Shown: positions 1 to 6,596 of the stretch, piece by piece
Layout: each line of letters begins with the position of its first letter
Numbering within the stretch: the first letter of the stretch is position 1
NCBI GenBank assembly: GCA_035604635.1
Contig: DATNIC010000086.1
Location: 1 to 12,297, forward strand
Source of the DNA: DATNIC01 sp035604635
GTDB lineage: Bacteria > Vulcanimicrobiota > Vulcanimicrobiia > Vulcanimicrobiales > Vulcanimicrobiaceae
Reading direction: 5' to 3'
DNA length: 12,297 nucleotides
The notes under the pieces: model-generated
Databases searched by the model: none
What the model was told of the DNA's origin: nothing
Seen by the model: only the letters and a program-made list of their open reading frames with translations
Translations under genes and position numbers: made by a program

Positions 1-1
1 G

Positions 2-376
2 TACGGGGTGGAGTACCACACGATGGCCAGGGGCGGGACCCAGATCCCCTCCGAGATGACCGCGAAGCTCGTCGAGGAGGCCAAGATGCTCGAAGAGGCC
101 GGCTCCTCGCTGCTCGACTTCACCAATTCGGGCCCTATCGCCGGGGAGGCCGTTGCCAAGGCGGTCTCGATCCCCGTGATCGGCGGCTTCGGGGGTGGTC
201 CATGGCTCGACGGCCGGATGCGGATGGCCCACGCCGCGATCGGCTACGCGGCCAGCGCGATCGACGGAAAGGCGGAGAACTACGCTAACGTCGCCCGGAT
301 TACGCTCGACGCGATCACGGCCTACGCCCAGGACGTCCGCGCCGCGCGCCAGATCAAAGGGGCAGTCCCGAAGTAG
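2..376 (+). CDS. PanB-like ketopantoate hydroxymethyltransferase family protein (3' part)
   Basis: This is the C-terminal 124 residues of a protein entering from the left edge; the frame is open from base 2 and ends at TAG 374-376. It resembles the C-terminal half of 3-methyl-2-oxobutanoate hydroxymethyltransferase (PanB), a Mg-dependent TIM-barrel aldolase that uses methylene-tetrahydrofolate. The segment KLVEEAKMLEEAG matches the PanB helix AKALEEAG, and SIPVIGGFGGGPWLDGRMRM matches IPVIGIGAG..DGQ. In true PanB the catalytic glutamate lies in a LECVP-like motif; here the matching place reads LLDFTNSGP, so Asp replaces Glu and two residues are inserted. The C-terminus also lacks the usual YPG..HSF-like ending. 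I therefore see a divergent paralogue, possibly an aldolase or lyase of a catabolic route, rather than pantothenate biosynthesis. The family call is fairly sure and the function is not. A dehydrogenase gene follows 64 bp later on the same strand. Confidence 0.65.
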   Translation, partial: YGVEYHTMARGGTQIPSEMTAKLVEEAKMLEEAGSSLLDFTNSGPIAGEAVAKAVSIPVIGGFGGGPWLDGRMRMAHAAIGYAASAIDGKAENYANVARITLDAITAYAQDVRAARQIKGAVPK

Positions 377-440
377 CTGGATCTGCTATGGTAGAGGGCG
401 TGTTTTAACAAAGGCTGATGACGATTGGAGATTGAGTAGC

Positions 441-1559
441 GTGGCAGAAACAACGATTTCGGCGGTTAAGACCGGTCCTGGCACGACGGAGATCCGCGAG
501 TTTGCGATGCCGGAGATCGATGACGAATCCGGCTTGCTGAAGGTCGAAGTCGCCGGCATTTGCGGGAGCGATGTCAAGAATTACAAGGCACCGATCAAAA
601 ACGTGATCATGGGCCATGAGAACGTCGGCCGCATCTACAAGGCCGGGAAGAAGTTCTTGGAGCGTAAGGGCCTCAAGGAAGGCGACCTCGTCTTCCTCGA
701 GCACTACCTGCCTTGCATGCGGTGCGAATGGTGCCACAAAGGCGAGTACCGCCACTGCACGGCGACCGATTGGCATCACAATCCCGACGCGATTCGCTAC
801 GGCTACACGTCGGCGGAGATCGCACCCCATCTCTGGGGCGGCTTCGGTCACTACCTCTACCTGCCGTGGAACGCCGTTTTACATAAGGTTCCGGACAACG
901 TGAGCGCCGAGCTCGCCGGCATCTCGACGCCGATGGCAAACGGCGTGCAATGGACGCTCTTCGAAGCCGGGATCGGTTACGGTACGAAGGTCCTGATCCA
1001 AGGTCCCGGCCAGCAAGGCTTGTGCCAAGTCGTGACCGCGAAGCAAGCCGGCGCGGACCTCATCATCATCTCCGGGACGTCGAAGGACGCGGCCCGACTC
1101 GAGGTCGCGAAAGCGCTCGGCGCCGACTACGTCATCGACGTGAATAAGGAAGACGTCGTCGAGCGCGTCATGGAGATCACGAGCGGAAAGGGCGTCGACG
1201 TCTCGATCGATTGTACGGCCGGCGCGGGGACGAAGGCGCTGCACGTCGGCTTGGACGCGCTCAAGCCCAAGGCTGGGACGCTCGTCATCCAAGGCAACGA
1301 GATGAAGACGTTCCCTGATTTCCCAATCGAGAAGCTCACGCTCAAGTACGTGACGATCAAGAGCGCGCGCGGGCACAGCTATCTAGCCTGCGAGCTGGCG
1401 CTCAAGCAACTCTCGTCGCATCGCTTTCCGATCGAGAGGGCGCTGACGCACAACTACAGCCTCGACCAAGTCGACCTCGCGATCCGCTCGGTCGGCGGGA
1501 CCGGCGACAAGGACGTCATTCACGTCAACGTCCAGCCCTGGAAGGGCACGGCTGCGTAA
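441..1559 (+). CDS. Zinc-dependent MDR alcohol dehydrogenase
   Basis: This 372-residue protein is a medium-chain zinc dehydrogenase that would oxidise an alcohol or reduce an aldehyde with NAD(P). The N-terminal GroES-like domain carries the catalytic zinc ligands C41 (GICGSD) and H59-E60 (MGHE). The structural-zinc loop has C92, C95, C98 and C106 (CMRCEWCHKGEYRHC). The Rossmann domain follows, with the glycine motif GPGQQG at residues 188-193 and a typical ARLEVAKALGADYVID stretch. The length is normal for the family. I chose GTG at 441 because GGAG lies 10 nt upstream (427-430) and the protein then begins MAETTISAVKTGPG, the family's usual start; the frame stays open further upstream but that stretch is not protein-like. 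It lies 64 bp after the PanB-like gene and 119 bp before the Mo-hydroxylase genes, so it probably belongs to the same pathway. The substrate is unknown. Confidence 0.9.
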   Translation: MAETTISAVKTGPGTTEIREFAMPEIDDESGLLKVEVAGICGSDVKNYKAPIKNVIMGHENVGRIYKAGKKFLERKGLKEGDLVFLEHYLPCMRCEWCHKGEYRHCTATDWHHNPDAIRYGYTSAEIAPHLWGGFGHYLYLPWNAVLHKVPDNVSAELAGISTPMANGVQWTLFEAGIGYGTKVLIQGPGQQGLCQVVTAKQAGADLIIISGTSKDAARLEVAKALGADYVIDVNKEDVVERVMEITSGKGVDVSIDCTAGAGTKALHVGLDALKPKAGTLVIQGNEMKTFPDFPIEKLTLKYVTIKSARGHSYLACELALKQLSSHRFPIERALTHNYSLDQVDLAIRSVGGTGDKDVIHVNVQPWKGTAA

Positions 1560-1603
1560 GGCCATCACGCCTTTCGAGGAGCGACGCACAGGGATGTGCT
1601 AGT

Positions 1604-1640
1604 GCCGCGGAGCCCATGGATGGGCTAGAGCGGCCGCGGC
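1604..1640 (+). repeat. Nested inverted repeat between dehydrogenase and Mo-hydroxylase genes
   Basis: The 119-bp gap 1560-1678 holds a nested palindrome. An inner stem AGCCCA (1611-1616) pairs with TGGGCT (1621-1626) across a TGGA loop. An outer stem GCCGCGG (1604-1610) pairs with CCGCGGC (1634-1640), with a 7-nt bulge on the 3' side. No T-tract follows, so it is not a classical intrinsic terminator. It could be an mRNA hairpin, a processing or attenuation structure, or a regulator binding site. Confidence 0.5.
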
Positions 1641-1678
1641 GAAACTAAGTTCCGCCACGCTAGACGGAAGGTGAATCT

Positions 1679-2149
1679 ATGGATCAGACGATCCGGCTCC
1701 GGGTCGACGGCAAGGCGCAAAGCGTTCAAGCCGACCCCGAGATGCCGCTCTTGTACGCCCTTCGGGACGATCTCGGGATGGAGAACCCACGCTTCGGCTG
1801 CGGCCTTTCGCAGTGCGGCGCGTGCACGGTCCTCGTCGACGGAAAGGCGACCCGCTCGTGCGTGACGCCCGTTGCGAAAGTCGAGGGCCATGCGGTCACG
1901 ACCCTAGCGGGCCTTGGGACGCCGGAGCATCCGCATCCGCTGCAAAAGGCGTTCATGGAAGAAGCGGCGATGCAGTGCGGCTACTGTCTCAACGGCTGGA
2001 TCATGACCGCGGCCGATCTCTTGCACCGTGAGAAGTCGCCCAGTCGCGAACAGATCGTCAAAGCGCTCAACGGCGTCGTATGCCGATGCGGCGCGCACGT
2101 CGCGATGTTGCGTGCCGTCGAGCGCGCGGCGAAGGAGATGAGCGCATGA
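1679..2149 (+). CDS. 2Fe-2S subunit of a molybdenum hydroxylase (IorA-like)
   Basis: This 156-residue protein is the small iron-sulfur subunit of a xanthine-oxidase-family hydroxylase, most like isoquinoline 1-oxidoreductase alpha subunits. It passes electrons from the molybdenum centre of the partner subunit to an acceptor. The plant-ferredoxin-like cluster is bound by C41, C46, C49 and C61 (CGLSQCGAC, then SC). The C-terminal helical domain binds the second cluster through C100 and C103 (CGYC) and C135 and C137 (CRCG). The length is typical and all eight cysteines are present. The ATG at 1679 has an excellent Shine-Dalgarno, AAGGTG (1668-1673). Its stop overlaps the start of the large-subunit gene (ATGA, 2146-2149), so the two are translationally coupled. 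It has no signal peptide, so it would have to fold in the cytoplasm and be exported, if at all, with its partner. Confidence 0.93.
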   Translation: MDQTIRLRVDGKAQSVQADPEMPLLYALRDDLGMENPRFGCGLSQCGACTVLVDGKATRSCVTPVAKVEGHAVTTLAGLGTPEHPHPLQKAFMEEAAMQCGYCLNGWIMTAADLLHREKSPSREQIVKALNGVVCRCGAHVAMLRAVERAAKEMSA

Positions 2150-4458
2150 CGAAGCGTCAGGATGCGCAAGTGTCGACGGAGCCCAGGATGGGCGTGAGTC
2201 GACTCAGGCGATCGGAATTTCTCGCCGCGGGAACCGCGGCGCTTGCAGTCGTTGCGCTGCCGCAAGGCGGTACGCGCAGCTTCGCGATGGCGGCCGACGA
2301 GCGCACAACGACGCTCGGCAGCTGGCTGCGGATGTGGCCGGACGGGACCGTCGAGGTTTTCACCGACAAAGTCGAAGTCGGGATGGGCGTCGCGACCGGA
2401 TTGGGACAGTTCGTCGCGGACGAGTTGGACGTTCCGTTCAGCCGCATCAAGATGATGTTGGGTGATACGGACTTCACCGTCGCCGCGGGCGGCGTCGGCG
2501 GCAGCAACTCGACGTTCATGGGAAACTTTGCGCTCCGGAATGCAGCCGCCCAAATGCGCCGTATCCTCGTCAACGAAGCGTCTGCGCGGATGGGGATCCC
2601 GGCCGACAAGTTGACGGTCAGCGACGGCGTGATCCATCCCGCCGGCGACACGTCCAAGAGCATCAAATACACCGACATCGTCGCGGCGCTCTTCCCCAGT
2701 CCGACATTTCCGCTGCGGGGCGACGGCTTCACGACCGACATCGACGTTCCGGCGAAGCCGAAGGACTTCACGCAGTACAAGCTCGCCGGTTCATCGGTCC
2801 CGCGCCTCGATGCGCCCGGGAAGGCGTACGGACATTATCCGTATGTCGTCAACGTCAAGCTGCCGGGGATGATGCACGGGCGGATGATCTATCCGCCCGC
2901 CATCGGCGCGACCGTGCAATCGGTCGACGAGGCATCGATCCACGGCATCGGCGACGCGCGCGTCGTCCGCGTCGGGAGTTTCGTCGGCGTCGTTGCAACG
3001 CGCGAGTGGCATGCCGTGAAAGCCGCCCGCGCACTCAAGGTCACGTGGAGCGCGCCGAGCACGACGCTCCCCGCGATGGACAAGCTCGCCGACTACATGT
3101 GGGCGCAACAACCGTTCAAGAAAACGGCGGCGCCGCCGCAGGGCAACGTCGATGCGGCGCTCGCCTCGGGCGCGTATGAGGCCAAGTACTTTTGGCCGTT
3201 CCAAACGCACGCGAACATGGACCCCGGGTGCAGCGTCGTCGACGTCCGTCCCGGCGCGGTAACGGTGTGGTCGGGAACGCAGAAGACGCACGCGCTGCGT
3301 CAAGGGATAGCGAAGCTGCTCAAGGTTCCGCCCGAGCAAGTCCGGGTCGTATGGGTCTCCGACGCCGGGTCGTACGGACGAGGTGGGCTCGAGGAATCGG
3401 CCGCGGCAGCCGCATACCTTTCGCACGCCGTCGGCCGTCCGGTTCGCGTTCAATCGATGCGTGCCGACAACACGCAGTGGGGCAACAAGGCGCCCGCAAT
3501 CGTCGGCCGGTTGAGCGCGAAGGTGCAGAACGGCTCGATCGTAGCGTTTGACTCGAACTTGCGTCAGTTCAACGGCAACGAGATCTTCTCGCAGCCGAGC
3601 GCGCCGGGGACGTTTATCGCGGCACAGCTCGCCGGCGTTCCCAACGACGGCGGGACGTTCGAGTACGGCATCTACGGCGCAGCTTCGGGGAAATATGAAA
3701 TCCCCAACACCCGAGCGACGGCCGAGCTGATCGCGCCGTTTGCCCCCTCGGGCTCGCCGCTGCGGACCGCGCACCTACGCGATCCGCAAGGTCCGGGAGT
3801 AACGTTCATCATCGAGTCGTTCATCGATGAGCTCGCCGCACAAGCGAAGGCCGACGCCGTCGCGTTCCGTGTCAAGCATCTGAGGGATCAGCGTCACATC
3901 GACGCAATCCAAGCCGCGGCGAAAGCGGCGAATTGGGAGACGCGGCCGTCGGCGACGGCCAAGAGGACGAACGCCGCCGGCGAGTTGATCGGCCGAGGCG
4001 TCGCCTTTGCAACGCGCGGGCCGACGATCGTCGCGACGGTCGCCGAGGTTGCCGTCAACCCGAAGACCGGAAAAGTTCGCGTACCGCGCATCGTTGCCGC
4101 GCAAGACTGCGGTTTCATCGTGAATCCGAAGGCGCTGCAAGGCACGATCGAAGCGAACGTCATCCAGTCGCTGAGCCGTTCGATCTACGAAGAGGTGACG
4201 TTCAACGATCACACGGTGACATCGAAGGATTGGCGCACCTATCCGGTCGCTCACATGCGCGACGTCCCCGCTGAAGTAAAGGTCGTCATGATCAACCGGC
4301 CGTCGATTCGGCCGGGTGGCGCGGGCGAGCCGACGTCGCGGACGACTGCCGCAGCGATCGGCAACGCGATCTACGACGCGACGGGGGTCCGCATGCGAAC
4401 CGCACCGTTCACGCCGAAGAACGTGCTAGCGGCGCTGACGGCGCAGAGCCGCGCGTGA
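2146..4458 (+). CDS. Molybdopterin-binding large subunit of a molybdenum hydroxylase (IorB-like), Tat-like leader
   Basis: This 770-residue protein is the catalytic subunit of a xanthine-dehydrogenase-family enzyme of the isoquinoline 1-oxidoreductase beta type, which hydroxylates N-heterocycles or aldehydes using water. I start it at ATG 2146, inside the ATGA overlap with the small subunit. The N-terminus has RR at 21-22, then FL, a hydrophobic run AAGTAALAVVALP and an AMA site near residue 49, resembling a Tat signal; the spacing RRSEFL has one residue more than the usual RRxFL. An IorB-like segment with VEVGMGVATG follows, then the a/b hammerhead around DAPGKAYGHYPYVVNVKLPG, a cofactor-binding stretch with GTQKTHALRQG and SYGRGG, and near the C-terminus RPGGAGEP with the catalytic Glu at E728. 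Length and domain order fit the family. No FAD subunit, cytochrome or XdhC-type maturase gene is present in the window. Its 3' end overlaps the convergent GntR gene by 33 bp. Confidence 0.93.
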   Translation: MTKRQDAQVSTEPRMGVSRLRRSEFLAAGTAALAVVALPQGGTRSFAMAADERTTTLGSWLRMWPDGTVEVFTDKVEVGMGVATGLGQFVADELDVPFSRIKMMLGDTDFTVAAGGVGGSNSTFMGNFALRNAAAQMRRILVNEASARMGIPADKLTVSDGVIHPAGDTSKSIKYTDIVAALFPSPTFPLRGDGFTTDIDVPAKPKDFTQYKLAGSSVPRLDAPGKAYGHYPYVVNVKLPGMMHGRMIYPPAIGATVQSVDEASIHGIGDARVVRVGSFVGVVATREWHAVKAARALKVTWSAPSTTLPAMDKLADYMWAQQPFKKTAAPPQGNVDAALASGAYEAKYFWPFQTHANMDPGCSVVDVRPGAVTVWSGTQKTHALRQGIAKLLKVPPEQVRVVWVSDAGSYGRGGLEESAAAAAYLSHAVGRPVRVQSMRADNTQWGNKAPAIVGRLSAKVQNGSIVAFDSNLRQFNGNEIFSQPSAPGTFIAAQLAGVPNDGGTFEYGIYGAASGKYEIPNTRATAELIAPFAPSGSPLRTAHLRDPQGPGVTFIIESFIDELAAQAKADAVAFRVKHLRDQRHIDAIQAAAKAANWETRPSATAKRTNAAGELIGRGVAFATRGPTIVATVAEVAVNPKTGKVRVPRIVAAQDCGFIVNPKALQGTIEANVIQSLSRSIYEEVTFNDHTVTSKDWRTYPVAHMRDVPAEVKVVMINRPSIRPGGAGEPTSRTTAAAIGNAIYDATGVRMRTAPFTPKNVLAALTAQSRA

Positions 4459-5133
4459 GGCGCTGGGCAGCTCGCTGAAGAAGCCCTCGTGACGTTCGGC
4501 CGCGCGACGTGCTCGCGCGGCCGAGCCGTCTGCGATCGCCGCAACGATCTCGCGATGGACCGCGAGGTTGCGCTTGACTTCCGCGGCAAACTCGCGATCG
4601 GCGACGACGCCGGTGAGCTCGGCTTCGCTTGCGTCGAGCAGCGTACAGTACAAATTGCCGAGGATCCGGTTCTTGCACGTCTCGGCGATGCGCCGGTGCA
4701 AGAGCCAGTTGAATCGCAAGTACTCGGCGGGATCGCCGGCGTTCGCCGCCATGCTCGCGACGATCTCTTCGAGCGCGCCGGCGTCGGCGCGCGTTCGCGA
4801 GCGGGCGGCATCGACGGCGACGCTCGACTCGAGTGCGTGCCGGACCGCGGCGCAATCGGCCATCGACCCGCCTTCGCGAAAGCCGAGGATGAGGTGGCTC
4901 AGGCGCAGACTTGCACTGGGGACGCTGGCGAACAGGCCGCCGCCGGGGCCCGTCCGCGAGGTCACGTAGCCGCGTTGCTGCAAGATGCGCAACGCCTCGT
5001 TCAAGGTGCCATAGGCGACGAAGTAACGCCGGCGCAACTCATCCTTGGTCCCCAGCCGAGAGCCGAGCGCAATCTCACCGCTCGCGATCGCGCCCTCGAT
5101 CTCTTCCGCTAGGGAAGCAGCCCTGCTCAGCAT
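4426..5133 (-). CDS. GntR-family transcriptional regulator with FCD ligand domain
   Basis: This 235-residue protein is a FadR-type repressor. Residues 5-65 form the winged helix (LAEEIEGAIASGEIALGSRL, then TLNEALRILQQRGYV and a glycine-rich wing TGPGGGLF). Residues 90-220 form the all-helical FCD domain, with the usual metal and ligand positions N142 and H146 (FNWLLHRRIAE), H193 (VHREIVAAI) and H215 (ERHEGFF). The start is ATG at 5131-5133 and no good Shine-Dalgarno precedes it. It is convergent with and overlaps the Mo-hydroxylase large-subunit gene, and lies 25 bp from and divergent to the imidase-like hydrolase gene. FCD regulators usually control adjacent genes and sense a small organic acid or pathway intermediate, so it is the likely regulator of this island. 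The inducer is unknown. Confidence 0.92.
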   Translation of the reverse strand: MLSRAASLAEEIEGAIASGEIALGSRLGTKDELRRRYFVAYGTLNEALRILQQRGYVTSRTGPGGGLFASVPSASLRLSHLILGFREGGSMADCAAVRHALESSVAVDAARSRTRADAGALEEIVASMAANAGDPAEYLRFNWLLHRRIAETCKNRILGNLYCTLLDASEAELTGVVADREFAAEVKRNLAVHREIVAAIADGSAARARRAAERHEGFFSELPSASRAALRRQRR

Positions 5134-5158
5134 TGCGTGTAATAAATATACGGGAAGA
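5134..5158. promoter_or_regulatory. AT-rich divergent promoter/operator between GntR and hydrolase genes
   Basis: This 25-bp divergent gap contains AATAAATATA (5141-5150), a striking AT-rich island in GC-rich DNA. On the minus strand it reads TATATT (5150-5145), a good -10 element that would start the GntR transcript only a few bases before its ATG. A weak GTA..TAC symmetry (5139-5151) could be part of a GntR operator. The -35 elements are not convincing. The position makes autoregulation by the GntR protein likely, but that is inference. Confidence 0.5.
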
Positions 5159-6046
5159 ATGCGTAATCCTATCCGCTATCAGCCCGCCTTCACCCGCCCG
5201 CGCTTGCGTCTGCCGGGCGGCGCGCGCTTGGCGATCCACGTCATCGTGAACATCGAAGAGTGGGACATCAACGCACGGCTCCCACGTGCGCTCCTCTCCG
5301 CGCCGGCCGGCGGCGAGCCGGTCCCTGACGTCCCCAACTTCGCCTGGTACGAATACGGCAACCGGGTCGGCGTCTGGCGCTTCCTCGACCTGCTCGAAAA
5401 ATTCCGTGCGAAAGCGACCTTGAGCGTGAACGCCAACGTCGCCAACTCCTATCCGCTTATCGTCGAGAAAACGCACGCCGCCGGTTGGGAGATGATGGGT
5501 CACGGCTTCATCCAAAAGACGATGGCGCTCGTCCCCGACGAGGCCGAGGTGATCGCCAAGACGCTGGACACGCTCGAACGGGCGACCGGTCAGCGCCCGC
5601 GCGGCTGGCTCGGTCCCGGACTCGTCGAGACGCCGCAGACCCTCGAACACCTCGCTGCCGCGGGGATCCGCTACTGCTGCGATTGGGGGCCGGCCGACGA
5701 CTTGCCGTTCGAGCTGACGTTGGAGTCGGGGCGCGCGATGCTCGCCGTCCCTTATCCCGTCGACATGAACGACATCGTCATTTCGGCCATCGAGCGTCAA
5801 CCCTCACACGAGATCTTCGCGCGGGGCAAAGCGCAGTTCGACACGCTCTACGCCGAAAGCGAGCACAATGCGCGGATCATGGCGATCGCGCTGCACCCCT
5901 ACATCACGGGCGTCCCGCACCGCATCGGTTATCTCGAGCAGCTGCTGGCGTATTGCGCCGGCCACACAGGGGTCACGTTCATGCGCGGGGGCGAAATCGC
6001 CGACTGGTTCTCATCGGCCTCTCACGATGGGCTAACGACGGGCTAA
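5159..6046 (+). CDS. PuuE/imidase-like hydrolase of the polysaccharide deacetylase fold
   Basis: This 295-residue protein has the NodB/CE4 fold and resembles the PuuE allantoinase and cyclic-imidase branch, which cleaves C-N bonds in small molecules rather than sugar acetyls. There is no signal peptide, so it is cytoplasmic. After the first strand (IHVIVNIEEWD) the usual TFDDG is replaced by E33-E34. Motif 2 is GWEMMGHGFIQ (H115), the substrate-loop motif is RPRGWLGPGLVETPQTL (from 147), and the last motif is LHPYITGVPHRIGYLE (H246). These fit PuuE-like proteins better than peptidoglycan or chitin deacetylases. The ATG at 5159 is the first plausible start; GGGAAG at 5152-5157 sits only about 1 nt before it, so the mRNA may be leaderless. 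It probably hydrolyses an amide or imide intermediate of the island's pathway. The substrate cannot be told from sequence. Confidence 0.85.
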   Translation: MRNPIRYQPAFTRPRLRLPGGARLAIHVIVNIEEWDINARLPRALLSAPAGGEPVPDVPNFAWYEYGNRVGVWRFLDLLEKFRAKATLSVNANVANSYPLIVEKTHAAGWEMMGHGFIQKTMALVPDEAEVIAKTLDTLERATGQRPRGWLGPGLVETPQTLEHLAAAGIRYCCDWGPADDLPFELTLESGRAMLAVPYPVDMNDIVISAIERQPSHEIFARGKAQFDTLYAESEHNARIMAIALHPYITGVPHRIGYLEQLLAYCAGHTGVTFMRGGEIADWFSSASHDGLTTG

Positions 6047-6068
6047 TTCGCGTCGCCCGCGACCGCGT

Positions 6069-6074
6069 TATATT
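6069..6074 (+). promoter_or_regulatory. Candidate -10 box for the small secreted protein gene
   Basis: TATATT lies 45 bp before the ATG at 6119 in the 72-bp gap after the hydrolase gene. No recognisable -35 element is found 17 bp upstream. The downstream gene has a clear Shine-Dalgarno, AAAGGA (6106-6111), 7 nt before its ATG, so an independent transcript is plausible. Confidence 0.4.
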
Positions 6075-6118
6075 GGGAATGTCCAGAGCCGCCCTGCCTT
6101 CCTACAAAGGACTTCCGA

Positions 6119-6451
6119 ATGAACAAGATCGTGTTGACCTCACTCCTGGCCGCCGCGCTAGCCATCCCGGCAATCGTCCTGCCGGCGGCCGCACAGGCCG
6201 GCGAGGTCCTCAACCGCGAGCACAATCAAGAGAACCGCATCTACCAGGGCGTCGCCAACGACTCGCTCACGCGGCGCGAATACAGCAACCTTCAGGCACG
6301 GGAAGCATCGATCAACACGCAGCGTCAGTGGGATCTCGCGCACAACAACGGTCAGCTGACCCCGCAAGAGTACCGCAACCTCAACCAGCGCGAGAACAGC
6401 CTCTCGCGCTCGATCTACCGGGACAAGCATAACCAGTACAACGCGCCGTAA
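6119..6451 (+). CDS. Small secreted protein with two charged helical repeats
   Basis: This 110-residue protein has a clear Sec signal peptide: N-terminal MNK, a hydrophobic core LTSLLAAALAIPAIVLPAA, and probable cleavage after AQA at residue 27. The mature 83 residues are strongly polar, rich in Asn, Gln, Arg and Glu, and contain no cysteine. Two related units can be aligned: IYQGVANDSLTRREYSNLQA (from 41) and DLAHNNGQLTPQEYRNLNQR (from 72). Both share a (D/N)xxLTxxEYxNLxxRE core. Similar small periplasmic repeat proteins of unknown function occur in many Proteobacteria and other soil bacteria. The (D/N)-x-L-T-x-x-E pattern is reminiscent of calcium-loop or helix-hairpin units, but no full EF-hand is present. 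The start is supported by AAAGGA 7 nt upstream. It appears monocistronic. I can assign no function. Confidence 0.85.
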   Translation: MNKIVLTSLLAAALAIPAIVLPAAAQAGEVLNREHNQENRIYQGVANDSLTRREYSNLQAREASINTQRQWDLAHNNGQLTPQEYRNLNQRENSLSRSIYRDKHNQYNAP

Positions 6452-6455
6452 CCGC

Positions 6456-6485
6456 TTGACGCGACGGGAGGCGGCATGATATAAA
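6456..6485 (+). promoter_or_regulatory. Sigma70-type promoter upstream of the GNAT leader
   Basis: TTGACG (6456-6461) and TATAAA (6480-6485) are separated by 18 bp, each one mismatch from consensus. It begins 5 bp after the stop of the secreted-protein gene. The predicted transcription start is about 6491-6493. It is the best promoter match I found in the window. Confidence 0.7.
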
Positions 6486-6494
6486 CGCAGCCAC

Positions 6495-6569
6495 ATGCTT
6501 CGCTTCTCGTCGCGTCGACCGCCGCTCCGGCCCATGCTCCGTGCATCGGGCTACTTCGTCATGAGCTGA
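6495..6569 (+). CDS. Candidate 24-codon leader peptide of the GNAT gene
   Basis: A short frame runs from ATG 6495 to TGA 6567-6569. It begins MLRFSSRRPPLRPM and ends GYFVMS. It contains five arginines and three prolines, including an RRPP run. The predicted transcription start lies only 2-4 nt before the ATG, so translation would be essentially leaderless. Its last third is spanned by two hairpins and an intrinsic terminator follows 27 nt after its stop, the arrangement seen in ribosome-controlled attenuators. A frame of 24 codons can arise by chance in GC-rich DNA, so coding status is a hypothesis. Confidence 0.35.
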   Translation: MLRFSSRRPPLRPMLRASGYFVMS

Positions 6570-6573
6570 CGGG
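6530..6573 (+). promoter_or_regulatory. Tandem hairpins in the GNAT leader RNA
   Basis: Hairpin 1 pairs GCCC-ATGC (6530-6537) with GCAT-c-GGGC (6543-6551), with one bulged C and a TCCGT loop. Hairpin 2 pairs CGTCA (6557-6561) with TGACG (6567-6571) around a TGAGC loop, can extend by two G-T pairs, and covers the stop codon of the leader ORF. With the terminator downstream these give three consecutive stems. I found no convincing competing antiterminator by eye. Confidence 0.45.
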
Positions 6574-6596
6574 AAGCACGATCTCACCGAGTATGG

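Noticed and set aside
195..440. Upstream extension of the dehydrogenase
   Set aside because: It would overlap the PanB-like gene in another frame and is Arg/Thr-rich; GTG 441 has a Shine-Dalgarno and gives the family N-terminus.
2791..3774. 327-codon minus-strand frame inside the Mo-hydroxylase gene
   Set aside because: It is an antisense shadow of a well-supported 770-residue enzyme.
6570..6596. Resemblance to an SRP RNA tip (GGGAAGCA)
   Set aside because: The surrounding paired arms and the GGUCAGGUCCGGAAGG core are absent.
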